Positions 9,911-21,166 are shown, numbered from the stretch's first letter. The stretch: 64,000 bases of DNA from Tigriopus japonicus (GCA_010645155.1 CM021318.1:2376811-2440810), one strand, 5' to 3'. The notes: a model not told the origin generated them from the sequence alone. A program made the numbers and translations.

Positions 9911-11411
9911 GGTGTTTTTGATTGGTTGCTTTTATTGAATATGGCCAAGGCTCTCCATCACATAATGTTGTCGTCCAGAGATTAGCAAATCTTGTGCTAG
10001 TTCAGTGATGGTCTGTTTACGGATGTGATGAGGTCGATGCCTTGGTTTCAGCTGTGCTCATGGTTTCGGAAGGATTTCCATTCTTCAACTTTCTCAGCTT
10101 GCTCTGGAGCTTCCAGTTCTTCCTCGTCCAGCACTCTTTCTTCTTTTTCGCCTTCCTCCAGTTCTTCTTTTGTCATCTTTTCTCCTCACTCGTTGATATC
10201 CATTCTTGAACGAACCTGGTTGTGGAAGTGCCAGATACAAAGAGGGTCTGAGCTTGGCCCTGTACGACAATTTTTGCTTTGAAGTTGCACAGGTGGTTTG
10301 AGGATCAACGTAATATCGCCGAAATGCAATAAAACATATACCCTAACAGGTTACGGAGTTCCGTGTGTGGAAAGAGGTGCTTGGGCTTGGTATGAATCAA
10401 GCTTCAACCAGTGGACCATAAACGTTTTGGGAGGTATTCTCGATGATACCAATGCCTTGGATTAAAAGGCACTTTAAAATCCTGATTGTATCTGATTCAC
10501 AGTGTGTACAGCGGGTTTTCCAGCTCAGTTCATCATTTTCTATTTAGTTTTAGATTGGGATTTCTATAGAAAATATTTACTCAATTTGCTAGCCATGTGG
10601 TTAATTTAAAATCACCTAAATTATTGGTCTTTATCTATTGTAAATAATAAAGATATGTTAGGTTGCGGTGATGAAAAATTTACTTTGCGTGAAAAAGAAA
10701 GATCACAGATAAAGAAAACAAATTGTTTCAAAAATATAAAAGAAATAAGAAAAGGAGTGTTAAGATGAAATTTGTTGATTATCTGGAACGAAATGATCTT
10801 TTGTATGCAATAGTCAACAGTACTTTCCACCGAAATGTAGTTAATACTGTCAAGTGCACGATAAAGCATGCATGAGCACATACAAAAAACATCGTTGAAT
10901 CAAGTTGAAAAAGCATATGAAGACATTTATAGGACTAGTTATGGTCTAAGATTGTTGAAATGCAAGTAATATTCTATTGAGAAATCAAGCAACGAAATAA
11001 CTTGTCAAATACTTTTCACTGTGATCTAAATTAGAATATGCAAAGCACAAAAGCATTTACCCTAGGCAAGGCAAGACTCTAGGAATTCAAAATATCAAAA
11101 AGATTCAAATTCAACCATTTCTATTTTTGTGTCCATGGATTTCATTTTTAAAGTTCAAGATTTATGCTGCCGGATATCGCTTTGAAGTTTCCCATCATTA
11201 TTATTTCAACCGACCCGACGAAAATAATATCAGCACTGCCATAATCTTCAACTGACCACTTTCCGGCTGAGGAATAACAAAATATCTTTATGAAAGATCT
11301 TATCGTCATTTTCAACTTGTCATCAACCGTCTCATCGTCAACTTCATCCAAGTCGCACAACATTAGATAAACGATGATAATCCTAAATCCATCTTATGAA
11401 GTAGTTTTTTT

Positions 11412-11545
11412 GGAGCGAACTCGGTGTCTTGGTCAGTAAAATAAGAGAAGTTTTCGTTTCGATTCCCCGCCCAGCCCTTTCTTAAGGAAACTTACAGCGT
11501 TTAATCCTACACACAAATGGAGAACCAACCCAATGGTTACCCCGC
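11412..11545 (+). mobile_element. tRNA-derived SINE, copy 2 (5'-degraded)
   Basis: Shares TTTCGATTCCCCGCCC (B-box region, near 11456-11472), then CTTTCTTAAGGAAACTTACAG and GGAGAACCAACCC with the element at 7696-7830, in the same order. The A-box half is poorly preserved. Confidence 0.6.
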
Positions 11546-12289
11546 AAAGGAATTTGTAAAACACTATTTGTCGCTACACAATGAAAATCAACAGATCAAC
11601 TGCAGTAGCCTCTTACGAAAAATACTGAATTTCTTGGAGTGGGAGGCTAGCAATAAGAATTATGATTTTACGTAGGATCAAATCATCGGCGTTCTTCTGC
11701 CAAAGAGGCCTGGTTGAAGTTGGATGGACTACGTTTTAGGGATGGGTAACACCGGCAATTTGCCTCCCACACCTTCACCAACACTGTAAGGTTGACACCA
11801 ATGCCAACACTCCCACTGGTGTCAAAGTTTCCCGTTGACATCAACGACACTAACAACATTCATTCAAACCAGGTTTTGGTCTCTGAAAGTCATTAAACTT
11901 TAAGAAATTCTGAAAAATTCTAGCCCTCTTTGTTGCCCCATAACCCTGGTCCAAATAAGGAGAAGGTCTTTGGTAAATTTTACAATTTTGTGTTTTGACA
12001 ACATCATGAATTGGGAATTATGTCTCTGTGAACACCAATTGTCCCAAATTATTCTTTCTATTTTTGCTGCATTTGGTCATTTTTTGAGGCACAAGTCAAA
12101 AGTTATGCTTTGCTGAAGCTCAGTACAAATGCTACTCAGGCCTCTTATCAATGAATGAGTTGGCCCTATTTGGTCACAAAAAGACAAGTTCATTCATTCT
12201 ATTATCTCATTCAGAACATACTTCTGATGGGAGTTGAGTTAAAATACGTAGTCTGCCCATCCTACTAAATATCTTCATTGTCATTTCTA

Positions 12290-12660
12290 GCCACATCTGA
12301 TGTAATTTTAATTTCAATTACAATAACATAATCGCAATTTTTTTCATTGGAGATCAAATTAAATGTAATTAATTACATTTTAACCAATGTACTTGACTAT
12401 TTTCAATGACAAATTACAATTACATTTCCATCTAGGTAGGAAGATCTTGGATTAAGCATGTTACAAGTTTCCCCCGCCTTTCCAATAGTTTTCACCATAA
12501 AATTTGGTTCACCCAAAATTCAAAAGTTTTAGATGCTCTTTACATATTTTGCACTTAAAAAGAAAAAAAAAGTTTCAATTAAGTATGAAAAATAACGTAA
12601 CTGAATTTAATTTAATTACTTTTGGAAAGTAATTGGAGCATTTGAAAAGTAATTGACATG
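12290..12660. repeat. TAATTACA-type low-complexity block
   Basis: Many TGTAATT/AATTACA words (AAATGTAATTAATTACATTTT, GTAATTGGAGC, GTAATTGACATGG), as in 9010-9160. No coding content. Confidence 0.5.
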
Positions 12661-12880
12661 GATCTGACGCTAGCCTTCCCTTCCAAGAAATTCAGCGCTT
12701 CTCGAGAGCCTCTCATGTTAGCAATTCTAGCGTGACTCAATTTCGTTCTCGAGTTGGCAAGCCTGATATCGATGAAGTCCATTAAGTATCAAGTGATCAT
12801 CATCTATCACCCCTCCCTAATATTCAACTCTGTTCCGGCGTGACGCCCAATTCCCATGCCCCCTCCCCCTCCTCGGCATC

Positions 12881-13381
12881 ATGGCCCCCATTCAAAAGTC
12901 CCATGAAGGTCCCACCCCCGCCTCATCCACCTACGCCACGGATCCGCCCACCACCGGAACCATTCCTAAGAGCGCTCGCGGCATGGCCGGCCCGCCTCCC
13001 TCTCACGCCCCCGCCCATTTGAATCCGGCCCTGTTATCCTCGTCCACGTCGGGCGTGTCCTCGGAGGCCAATATTTCTCAGCCCAATTCGGCCGATTATG
13101 AGGGTTCTTGGCCGCCTCCGGCCCCGCCTCAAAATCTCTTTTTGGAGCGAATCCGGGAACAGCAAGATAAATTGAAATCGTTACGAGCTCAACATTGGCA
13201 AATGTTGCAACAGACGCCGGATTCGCGAACTCGGAGCCTGGCCGGAGGTCCGCCTTCGGGCCCGCCTCCTTTGGCTTTGGGCGGTTCGGGCAGTTGGGAG
13301 GCGGGTCCGCGATTGGATCGAACTCGCGGTGGAGATGGATCGGCGGCTGAATCCGCCTTTCCTAATCAAGCTTCGGTCATG
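12881..13381 (+). CDS. PCM1 exon 1
   Basis: 167 codons: Pro/Ser-rich start, then a heptad-like segment (ERIREQQDKLKSLRAQ) and a Gly/Pro-rich tail. Ends TCGGTCATG|GTAAGC in phase 0. It is GC-rich compared with its flanks. Confidence 0.8.
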
Positions 13382-16300
13382 GTAAGCGATGCTTTTGTAA
13401 GTTGCCAAGGGAAATGGAGCTTAATGGTGGGTGGAAATAGTGATGGACGAGTTGACTACGGGAATAGGTTAGCGACTATTCGATTTCCTTTTCATCAAAA
13501 GCGAAAGTAATGATCGAATAAACAGTCCCGAGAAAGGACTGGAGAGATTGAGTATCTCAATTGAATTATTTGTTTTAGCGGTGAAGGCTTGACAAAATAC
13601 GGTATGTCACCGATCTTCAGTTTAAGGTCAGTACTAAATGTTCTCGGCATATAACATTTTAACTTGGATTACAGTATTGACCTATTCTAGAAACATTGGG
13701 AGTTTCTCAAACCATATTTGCTTGAATTTAGCGCCCTAAGTATAATATGGCGGATCTATAATCCGACCAACATAATGAGCCGAGGGATGGTAGTTGACTG
13801 ATTTATTGGCGGGAAAATATAAGTATATATACGAAGGATGAAGGTGAGTAGAGTAGGAGGAAGGGAGAACTGGTAAGTGCGACAGGGTCGCCACAAGATC
13901 ATTGAAAAGATATCGGTTTAACCACCTCACCAATAATGTTTCTCTATTGTTCGAAAAGTCATCCAAGCACTGATTTTTATGCAACGAGACAAAGCTTACT
14001 CTATATCAAATTAATCATTTAAATGACCTCATTTCTCATGAACAAACTACGATAAGGTCTTGTCTTCAACAACCTTAGATTATCATCCATGTATTCAAAG
14101 AAATCAAGATCACTATCGAAACGTTCACATTTCGTAACAACCAAATTAGCCCTTTTTTAACTTAAAAATCTGCCCTGGTTCTTACTTAACCACATTCTCA
14201 CCTTCACCCTTTTAGACTGCTTTGGCTCAATTGGAGCATCGAATCTCGCTGATGTCAAGTCTGCCACCTCCTGAACCTCCCGAAGAACGACCTCCCGTTC
14301 CGTCTCAACTGGATTCCGAATATTTGGATCGATTAAATTTGATGAACAATGATCGGGGTCGAACTCGTGTAGCAACCTCTCCCAAACATTTGGAACGGGA
14401 TAAATCCAGCGAAGAACTCAGTGAACTCCAGGATCGATTGCGAAGCTTACAAAGTATGGTCAATAACTTGGAACAGCAACAACAACAACCTCCAATTCCA
14501 CCTCCTCCTGTTCGATCTTCCTGGGAATCAGATCGAAGTTCTCATCCCAATCGACCCTCTCACGATCAAATGATGGTGGAAATGCGGGAACAATTGAGAT
14601 TGCAGAAGGAACTCCATCTTAGAAGAAAAGAGCTTGAGGATCTCATGAAAAAAGATATCGTGGAAAGTATGCAAAAGAACTTTTCCGACTCCAAGAGTGA
14701 TATCTCGTTTCGGAGTTGGTTCCATGATGATCGATCCTTGCGACATTTGGATTCCAATGTGGTTCCAAGTTCCAGTCGATCTCGTCGTTTGTCTCTGTCT
14801 TCAATTCCAAGCCACGCCCAGGCTTCATCGGATTTGGAGTATGCCAAAAATTACGCCCATCTTCAGGCTCAGATTGACAGTCTCCAATCCGAGATTCAGC
14901 GATTGAATTCGATCTCGAGAAGTGCAGGTGTGCCTTCCAATCCACCAAATGAGATGGGAGGCGTGGCAAGGCCACCGCCCAACTTGGATCCGGGCGTTTT
15001 GGAAGCTATCTTTCAACAACAAAATCAGATCCAGCAATTGACTAACTCTCTGAACCAATGTTTCCAAGGAATGATGTTGGTTCAGAGGGATGTGAACCAT
15101 TTGCAAAAAGCCATGGACAAGATTAACCATCGACAACAACAGGAAACATCCAATGAAAGGCAACAAGTTCGTGGACAAAATGGTGGGGAATTTGATCCAT
15201 GGCAATGTCATCTGCCCGATATCGATTTCAGACCCATTGGAGCGGGTGTCTCTCGAACGAACCCCAATTTTCAGACTATGGGAGGTCTGACTGGGTTGGA
15301 AAATAGTCATGCCACTTGGCTTCAGACTAATCCACCATCAAGCTTTGGTCATCATGATCCGTGGAATCTCAACTCACAATTGAATCATTTGAATGATCCG
15401 GAGGCCAATGGAGCCCTGAATAACCAGGTGGCTCCGGGAATGAGAGCCAATAATTATTGGGACAATTTTCGAAGCTTTTCGCGACAGAACCGTTTGTCTA
15501 ATGCTTCACCGGGCTCGATGCAACAACCACCCAATGTCGTCAATCCTATTGTGGCTACTTCTCATGCCGTTTCTGGAGTTGTGAGTGGATCAGGAGCTCC
15601 CAATGTGGCCCAAGTCACCCCTAGACAGCTTCAAGTAAGTTTGAAATGCACCTGAAATTTCTTAACGAGCTGAAGAGGCCATGGGTATGGTATTGTTTTA
15701 TTTGCGATGATTCAAACAATTTCTGGGTCATAGAAAGCGTGCAAAAATGTAAGAACTTATCATTAGGGCTCGGACAAAGTTGCAAAATGCAACTTGCACC
15801 AAACATTGCAGCCTTCAGCGATTATACTCAAATTTAGAAGCTTTTTATTATATTTTTAGTATTATATCATACCTATATCATTTAAAAAGTTGCATTCAAA
15901 CCAAATGTTTAAAACCGAAAATAACAAAGCCAAATAGATTTCACTCAAGAAGCAACAAATTGAAAAAACAAACAAAAAGGTCTTAAACCTTGACATTGTA
16001 ATAGTTCCATTATTCTAGTCGCTTTCGGTTTAAACTAAGCTTTCCTTCTCTTCAACGTTATTTGTTATTTGATTCATTTAACAATCACAAAACATTTACT
16101 AGATTGAAAAGAATTTTCAAAACCTTCAAATGCCTCAACCACGTTCATACTCTTCTTTTTAAGGCAAATCCCAGCGTTCCAAGTGTAGTTTCTGGTAATT
16201 CCGTTGGACAAGGATCGGATCGAGGTTCATCTCTTCCCAGACAAGCCCTAATTGAGCCGCATTTCTCGAATGTGAACAATTCACCGCCGAGACCGAGACG

Positions 16301-17828
16301 GAAACAGAAGATCAATCGGGAGCAAAATCGCGAATCCTCCAGCGAAACTCGAAGTGCGGCCATGGTTTTACCTTCCTGCTCAAACACGGCATCAAATCAG
16401 CCCACTTCATCAGCCACAAATGGAGCTGTTGGACGAAGTAATGAGGCTAATGGTTCCATTGGAGGGGCAGCAGCTGCAGCCATGGTCTTTCCGATGCCTC
16501 AAAACCATGATCGAAACATTAATCGAAGTGATTATCACACACAACCCACCAATGATGGCCAATCCACACCTTCTAATATGATGGTGAACTCTCTGACCAC
16601 TTCCATATACCAACACATTGGCTCCCTGATCAACGAATATGAATCTCGGCCAGATCATCTAGTACGGATTCTTCAGGATATCCAAGTGTTGGGCCGCTCA
16701 TTCCCAATTGCATTAAGTCGTAATCAATCGGAAATTGAGGCTCCATTTGCGGGTTGGCCATCGAATGCCGGACCCGTTTACCCTGAGCATTTGCATGATA
16801 ATAGGGACAATAGGCATTGCATGACGGCTAGCTCACCCAAAGTGCCCACGGACAAACGGTTCTCGTTTTCTCGTTCAGAGGCAACTAACATTTTTGGATT
16901 GGATGGAGCAAGAGGAAATTCGAATTCGGTCAATCCTCAAAGTATAGAGGGCATTTTCCACCCATTTTCGGCAAGTGTCAATCGACGTCAAGGTGCTCAA
17001 GCAGGTGCCGAAAATGACGCAGAGGCCAATGACATGGCACAATCCTCAGAGGATCCGGAACCCACTTTGATGAATAATAGTAATACCAACCAATCCAAAC
17101 GATTGGCGTCTGAAAGCGTGGCGGTTCCAAAAAATGTACAGAGAAACCAAATTTCACGTGAAAGAGATACTCGAAAATTCCGACGTGAAAAGCCAAGGAA
17201 TATGCAACAAGCCGCAATTGTCCTGGCTTCCAATTCATCCTCATCAGAGACTATCGAAGACATTCGATCAGGAGATCAGGAAGCCACACCTGTCTTAAAT
17301 CGAGTCCCTGATGAATCCGGCTTCATCAACGTCAATTTTCGTCTACCCATGGCCTCAGTAGCGGCCTCTACCAATGCTACAACTATCACCCAAGCCTCGT
17401 CAACCTCTGATGTAATGGAGGCTCGTAGTTTGGCACCAGAACCTTCATCCACTGCGGGTCTAAATGATATGGCTGAAGCTGATCAAGATCAATCGCCAGA
17501 AACGTCGATGCAAAACCAAAAGCGTTGCGTGGTTGTGGATGGTGCCAAAGCATACCTGGACTCATCTGATGAGGATGAGATCCTGGTTCAAGATGGATCA
17601 GATGAAGGGGGTGCCACTTCCATGAGACCGGAAACTGAAGACCAAATGGGCTTGGATCGTGTTCCAACCCGTTTGAGTTCGCATAGTTTGAGTCAACAGA
17701 GGCAAAATGAGGAGATCAACCTCCGAAGTTTAGTGGATGAGGTTTTGAACACTTCATCCGAGTCAGAATTAGTGGAGGATGCTCTGGATGTTCCTCCTCC
17801 TCCTTCAACTCAACCTCCTCGAGAATGA
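12881..17828 (+). CDS. Pericentriolar material 1 (PCM1) homologue
   Basis: Three phase-0 exons (12881-13381, 14216-15634, 16164-17828) give 1194 residues. PCM1 scaffolds centriolar satellites, the granules that deliver proteins to centrosomes and cilia. The order fits the family: a disordered Pro/Ser-rich N terminus, then coiled-coil segments at about 86-110, 233-257, 287-326, 375-402 and 428-476, a WDNFRSFSRQN motif near the end of exon 2, and, at about 783-835, the conserved C-terminal PCM1 block (IYQHIGSLINEYESRP). As I recall, vertebrate PCM1 has IYSEVATLISQNESRP at that point. About 360 disordered acidic residues follow. Vertebrate PCM1 is near 2000 residues, so this is a short version. 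The start is the first ATG after an in-frame TAA upstream. BOLA2 begins 134 bases downstream on the same strand. Confidence 0.85.
13382..14215 (+). other. PCM1 intron 1
   Basis: 834 bases, AT-rich, GTAAGC donor and cacccttttag acceptor. Nothing else supported inside. Confidence 0.75.
14216..15634 (+). CDS. PCM1 exon 2
   Basis: 473 codons holding four of the five coiled-coil segments and the WDNFRSFSRQN motif. Ends CTTCAA|GTAAGT in phase 0. Confidence 0.85.
15635..16163 (+). other. PCM1 intron 2
   Basis: 529 bases. Contains the second copy of the AGGGCTCGGA repeat (15763-15830). The acceptor is cttctttttaag. Confidence 0.75.
15763..15830 (+). repeat. Dispersed repeat, AGGGCTCGGA family, copy 2
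   Basis: TTAGGGCTCGGACAAAGTTG, ATGCAACTT and GCACCAAACATTGCA recur in the order seen at 4629-4690. This copy has a small perfect palindrome, AAGTTGCA-AAA-TGCAACTT. Confidence 0.6.
16164..17828 (+). CDS. PCM1 exon 3
   Basis: 554 codons and a TGA stop. Carries the conserved C-terminal PCM1 block near its first third, then Ser/Glu/Asp-rich disorder ending in a polyproline stretch (PPPPSTQPP). Confidence 0.85.
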   Translation, partial: ANPSVPSVVSGNSVGQGSDRGSSLPRQALIEPHFSNVNNSPPRPRRKQKINREQNRESSSETRSAAMVLPSCSNTASNQPTSSATNGAVGRSNEANGSIGGAAAAAMVFPMPQNHDRNINRSDYHTQPTNDGQSTPSNMMVNSLTTSIYQHIGSLINEYESRPDHLVRILQDIQVLGRSFPIALSRNQSEIEAPFAGWPSNAGPVYPEHLHDNRDNRHCMTASSPKVPTDKRFSFSRSEATNIFGLDGARGNSNSVNPQSIEGIFHPFSASVNRRQGAQAGAENDAEANDMAQSSEDPEPTLMNNSNTNQSKRLASESVAVPKNVQRNQISRERDTRKFRREKPRNMQQAAIVLASNSSSSETIEDIRSGDQEATPVLNRVPDESGFINVNFRLPMASVAASTNATTITQASSTSDVMEARSLAPEPSSTAGLNDMAEADQDQSPETSMQNQKRCVVVDGAKAYLDSSDEDEILVQDGSDEGGATSMRPETEDQMGLDRVPTRLSSHSLSQQRQNEEINLRSLVDEVLNTSSESELVEDALDVPPPPSTQPPRE

Positions 17829-17834
17829 ATTAAA
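17829..17834 (+). terminator. Possible ATTAAA polyadenylation signal of PCM1
   Basis: ATTAAA, the common variant signal, follows the PCM1 stop codon directly. No AATAAA occurs before BOLA2. Confidence 0.3.
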
Positions 17835-17923
17835 AAATGAATGATAATTAAGTTCCAGTGCAAATACAAATCCACAAACAAAAATCTCAACAAGAGAGAG
17901 TGTCGAATAATTGAGGACATGGC

Positions 17924-17938
17924 ATTTTGCTCTTTCAG
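17924..17938 (+). promoter_or_regulatory. 3' splice acceptor just upstream of BOLA2
   Basis: A pyrimidine-rich tract ending TTTTGCTCTTTCAG lies 24 bases before the BOLA2 ATG. No donor is evident for a cis intron in the 134-bp gap after PCM1. It could be a spliced-leader trans-splice acceptor, or the end of an intron with a distant 5' UTR exon. Confidence 0.5.
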
Positions 17939-17962
17939 ATCCGATTAGAGACTTCTTTTATT

Positions 17963-18220
17963 ATGAGTGGCTACACGGAAGAGTTCATCAAGAACAAGCT
18001 CACGCAAGCTTTGGAGGCTGAACATTGCGAGGTCGTGGATCAGAGTGATGGTTGTGGTGGGAAATTTGAAGTTGTGATCGTGTCCAAGCAATTCGAAGGC
18101 AAGCCTCTCTTACAACGACATCGATTGGTCAATGGGATCTTGGAAGAAGAACTCAAAACCATTCACGCTTTCAGCCAAAAGACCTTCACTCCTGAGCAAT
18201 GGAAGGCTAAGCAAAATTGA
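17963..18220 (+). CDS. BolA-like protein 2
   Basis: 85 residues in a single exon, the usual length for BOLA2. Cytosolic BOLA2 pairs with monothiol glutaredoxin GLRX3 to hold and transfer [2Fe-2S] clusters. The whole protein is the BolA fold. Diagnostic residues include FEGKPLLQRHRLVN (44-57), the invariant cluster-ligand histidine at 68 (IHAF) and Cys31, the position of the conserved loop cysteine of human BOLA2; the C-terminal QKTFTPEQW also matches. The ATG at 17963 is the first in this frame after the putative acceptor; an upstream out-of-frame ATG at 17919 opens only a short frame. It lies between PCM1 and CENPX on the same strand, with no AATAAA before CENPX. Confidence 0.97.
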   Translation: MSGYTEEFIKNKLTQALEAEHCEVVDQSDGCGGKFEVVIVSKQFEGKPLLQRHRLVNGILEEELKTIHAFSQKTFTPEQWKAKQN

Positions 18221-18311
18221 TCCCTCGATAACCAATGTTGAACCGCTTCGCTTAGGAAACATTCTGGAAAGTTTTAATCCCAATCCCTCCACCTTATTCG
18301 AGACCACAAGG

Positions 18312-18335
18312 TTTCCTCTTTCTTTTTGTGTCGAG
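18312..18335 (+). promoter_or_regulatory. Possible splice acceptor upstream of CENPX
   Basis: A pyrimidine-rich run (TTTCCTCTTTCTTTTTGTGT) followed by CGAG, about 50 bases before the CENPX ATG. It is weaker than the site before BOLA2 because CGAG is a less common acceptor. Confidence 0.25.
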
Positions 18336-18387
18336 AAGCACTCCCGATTTCCCAATTTAAACTGCTCTTCTCTTTCCTCGTTCTAAA

Positions 18388-18717
18388 ATGAGCAACGCGG
18401 AAGAAAACCCGTCACGATCGCGATCGGCCTCATCTCCCGAGAAAAAGCTGCCAGACTTTAAATTGAAGGAGAAAATGGTTGAAGAGATCTGCAAACTTGG
18501 CTTTAAGGGCCCTCCTTTGGCGAGTTCGGGGTCCGAGGATGGAAAGCGAGCGAAAATGAGCATCGAAGCGGTCAAATTGACGTCCGAAGTGATAAAGATC
18601 TATATTGTGGAGGCCTTGAGTCGAGCTGGAGAACAAGCCAAGCGAGAAGATGCCTCCGAGGTCACACTTGAGCATTTCGAGAAAATTCTGCCGCAGTTTC
18701 TACTCGACTTCAATTAA
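18388..18717 (+). CDS. Centromere protein X (MHF2) histone-fold protein
   Basis: 109 residues, single exon. CENP-X pairs with CENP-S in two settings: the CENP-T-W-S-X complex at kinetochores and the FANCM-MHF complex in DNA crosslink repair. The histone fold occupies about residues 25-109. Recognisable segments are KMSIEAVKLTSEVIKIYIVEA, the central helix, and LEHFEKILPQFLLDF, the characteristic C terminus. The human protein is about 81 residues, so this one has a basic/Ser-rich N-terminal extension (SRSRSASSPEKK) and a longer first loop (residues 40-57). It is the last gene of the cluster and has an AATAAA directly after its stop codon. Confidence 0.95.
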   Translation: MSNAEENPSRSRSASSPEKKLPDFKLKEKMVEEICKLGFKGPPLASSGSEDGKRAKMSIEAVKLTSEVIKIYIVEALSRAGEQAKREDASEVTLEHFEKILPQFLLDFN

Positions 18718-18723
18718 AATAAA
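18718..18723 (+). terminator. Polyadenylation signal of CENPX
   Basis: AATAAA starts at the base after the TAA stop (18715-18717), so the 3' UTR should be only about 20-30 bases. This is the only canonical signal I found in the PCM1-BOLA2-CENPX cluster. Confidence 0.65.
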
Positions 18724-20886
18724 AGACCTTCTTCCAAAAGTGTTCGAGACTTCATCACTAAAGTTTTTTTACAGAGTTTTTTGCGAGAATGAGGAATGAC
18801 GGTGTGAAAGAAGCACTGGAACAACACCTTCCTGAGAATAATTTGGCAAATTTATGTTGATTAGCAACCTGTCTTATCAGCAGGAAAGAGACTCTTAGTA
18901 CGGAAATGCTGACTAACACTTGGAGTTGACTTGTGTTCCTGGATCTTTTTTTTCATCTTGGATCTTGGAATTCCCATGTTAGATAAAAGCACAAAACCTT
19001 TACACTAATCATTTCATTCATTTATGTTGGATAAACTTTCAATTCTTTTTGGGCTAACGCGATCAATTTTTAACCTGTTGAAATACTCCGTCGTGGATTG
19101 CTTTGTTAGTAAAATGGGAATGACAAATAATATAGAAAAATCTAAAACTCGCTTTGATGAAAAAGTGTGGTAGTCCCTCGAAATTAGATACTTTTTTGCA
19201 AATGCAAGACAAAGAGCTATATCAAGTACTAATTCAATACACTATTTACGTAATATTCTTTTTTTTTTCAAAGGATTCATTCCTGGTATAGCAATATTAA
19301 AAATTCAACACTTTTTCTGTGTCTTTTTGTTTCCTAAAACTAAATACGTTTGAAAAGTTTTTGTTGAAACGCGTTTTTCGCTTTGCCCTTTAAGATTACT
19401 GTTTTTCTCCAAACTGCAAAAAGACTAAACTAAAAGATTTGAATTCACACTAATACAAGTGACAATTGAGGATATTTTGCATTCATTTTTGATGAAATTT
19501 AACCAAACGTTTGTCACCAATACTAGTTCTTTCTAAAAAAAAAGAAAGTCAGTTGTGATTCATTTAAGGCCTTCACAACCAGCTCAATTAAGGTGGAATT
19601 GAAATAATTTCAGGGGGAGTCGCTGAAGTAATTTGGCGCAATTGCCGGAAACGTCTTGGCAAAGTTTTGAATGAAAACTAAGCCACAGGGCTCTCTCTCT
19701 CTCTCCATTTGAGCACGGTATTACGATACAATCTACACTCTCTGTCCATCTGAGTACTAAAGGATGTCTTTTCTTTCCTTGCCGAAGGCCATTGCCCTTT
19801 TTCGTGGGAAAATATTGAGCCCCCATTTCACTACCTAACCAAGGTTTCCCAGTAACAATCGGGATCCAGCAAAGTTTTTGCTAATTCTGCACAATCTGGT
19901 ATGGTTGCCACCAAATGAGCCGGTACCAGATAGTACATACTAGATATCTGTCGAGATGTTTGCTTATTCGAGTTTTGGCGCATTTCCCGAGTTGCAAAAC
20001 GTGAGGCATTCATCATCTGGAATGTTCTAGGACACGATGGTGTTGGTGAGGAACTTGATGATGATTATAATGACGAGGTAAAGTCCCCTTGGACGACAAA
20101 GAAACGCGAGCCCTTGGCCTACTGTCATTCGATCCATGGGCTTTACCGCGAAAGAAGAAGTTAAGTTCTCGGTGTGGAACCTTGAAGCTCACAGAATACT
20201 AGATAAATATATCATGTACAAATCGTACGTACGGAGGTAGAACTTGAGCAAGGAGGAGAGAAAGAAGCACCTTGGGTAGACGAATTAACTCGGAGAAAGA
20301 TGGATTATGTGAGAGCGGGCGGAAGCTCGATTCCGAAATAGTAGCGAACCGACCTCCCAGACCACACATTTATACGTAGAGCAAACAACGACATTAATTG
20401 GATTACACCTGCTATTCGTGTCTTACACATCGAGTTCTGGTAAGTTTTCGACGACCTTCTGCCCAGGAGTGTTGGTGGGTACCATGTACCACGCACACAC
20501 TTGGTCTTGTAAAGTTTCCGAATCTCTGCTCATTTTGTATCGAAGTTTGTGATGGGGTCGAGGTTTGAAAAACCTTGAGAAAGATCTTAAATCTAAATGG
20601 TCGGTTGAAGAGAGTTTTTGCCCTCAACTTCCACATGTCTAAATTCGTCTTTGTAAATATTCATGAATGAATGAAGCCCTCGTATTTCACTTCAAAGAAA
20701 AAAAACACCCACCTTGACGTCAAGCACAGATCCACTTTTTCAAAATTGGATTCACCCAGAAAGCTCAATACTTAGAATCTAGACCCCTTACTAATCTATA
20801 TTTCCGCCATTTTCTCCTTATGCAGACGAACGGGTTGGCACATTTCAGGGTGGCTAGACGGTCCTTGAATAAAACATTTGTACACC
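18724..20886. other. Intergenic region before START-domain gene
   Basis: 2.1 kb with no supported gene. It holds a (CT)8 microsatellite near 19691-19705 and presumably the promoter of the START-domain gene. A pyrimidine-rich cttatgcag at 20816-20824 might end a 5' UTR intron. Confidence 0.5.
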
Positions 20887-21166
20887 ATGGAGGACTTCAA
20901 CCATCAGGCCGTCATTGAAAAGGCATTTTTGGCCAGTTGGGAGACCATTAATTTGAGTTCTGGTTGGCACAGTGCCGGCAAGACGGCCAAAATATCTTGC
21001 GACAACGTGGACCAAATCGAATGGCGCCATGTTGGAATAGCATCCCAAAATGGCCATAAACTCCAATCTAAAGAAGGTGAGGTCATGAATTCTGCGGTCA
21101 ATTCTCGACCCAACTTTGGCATCAAAGAGCACGAGTTGTTCAATCCATTTGTTGATCGGGAAAAAG
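20887..21166 (+). CDS. START gene exon 1
   Basis: 93 codons plus one base: first START helix and most of the family-atypical insertion. Ends GAAAAAG|GTAACT (phase 1). Confidence 0.8.

Larger units (their letters stand above)
9911..12880. other. Divergent intergenic region
   Basis: Separates the minus-strand membrane protein gene from plus-strand PCM1, so it should hold both promoters; I see no clear TATA box. It contains a SINE (11412-11545) and a TAATTACA-type block (12290-12660). A short acidic minus-strand frame at 10048-10176 (42 codons, Glu-rich) is not supported as a gene. Confidence 0.5.

Noticed and set aside
10048..10176. 42-codon Glu-rich minus-strand frame
   Set aside because: Low-complexity acidic composition, no homology I recognise and no flanking splice or polyadenylation signals that would make it a gene.
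12840..13022. Pro-rich 60-codon plus-strand frame overlapping PCM1 exon 1
   Set aside because: Another frame of GC-rich PCM1 sequence; it opens with GTG and has no coiled coil or continuation across the intron.
17919..17948. Upstream ATG before BOLA2
   Set aside because: It opens only nine codons before a stop and lies mostly upstream of the probable acceptor at 17938, so it would be removed if that site is used.
19831..20016. Minus-strand 61-codon frame with exon-like sequence ending near a GTTAGG donor
   Set aside because: It reads plausibly but has no partner exons upstream or downstream and no family match.
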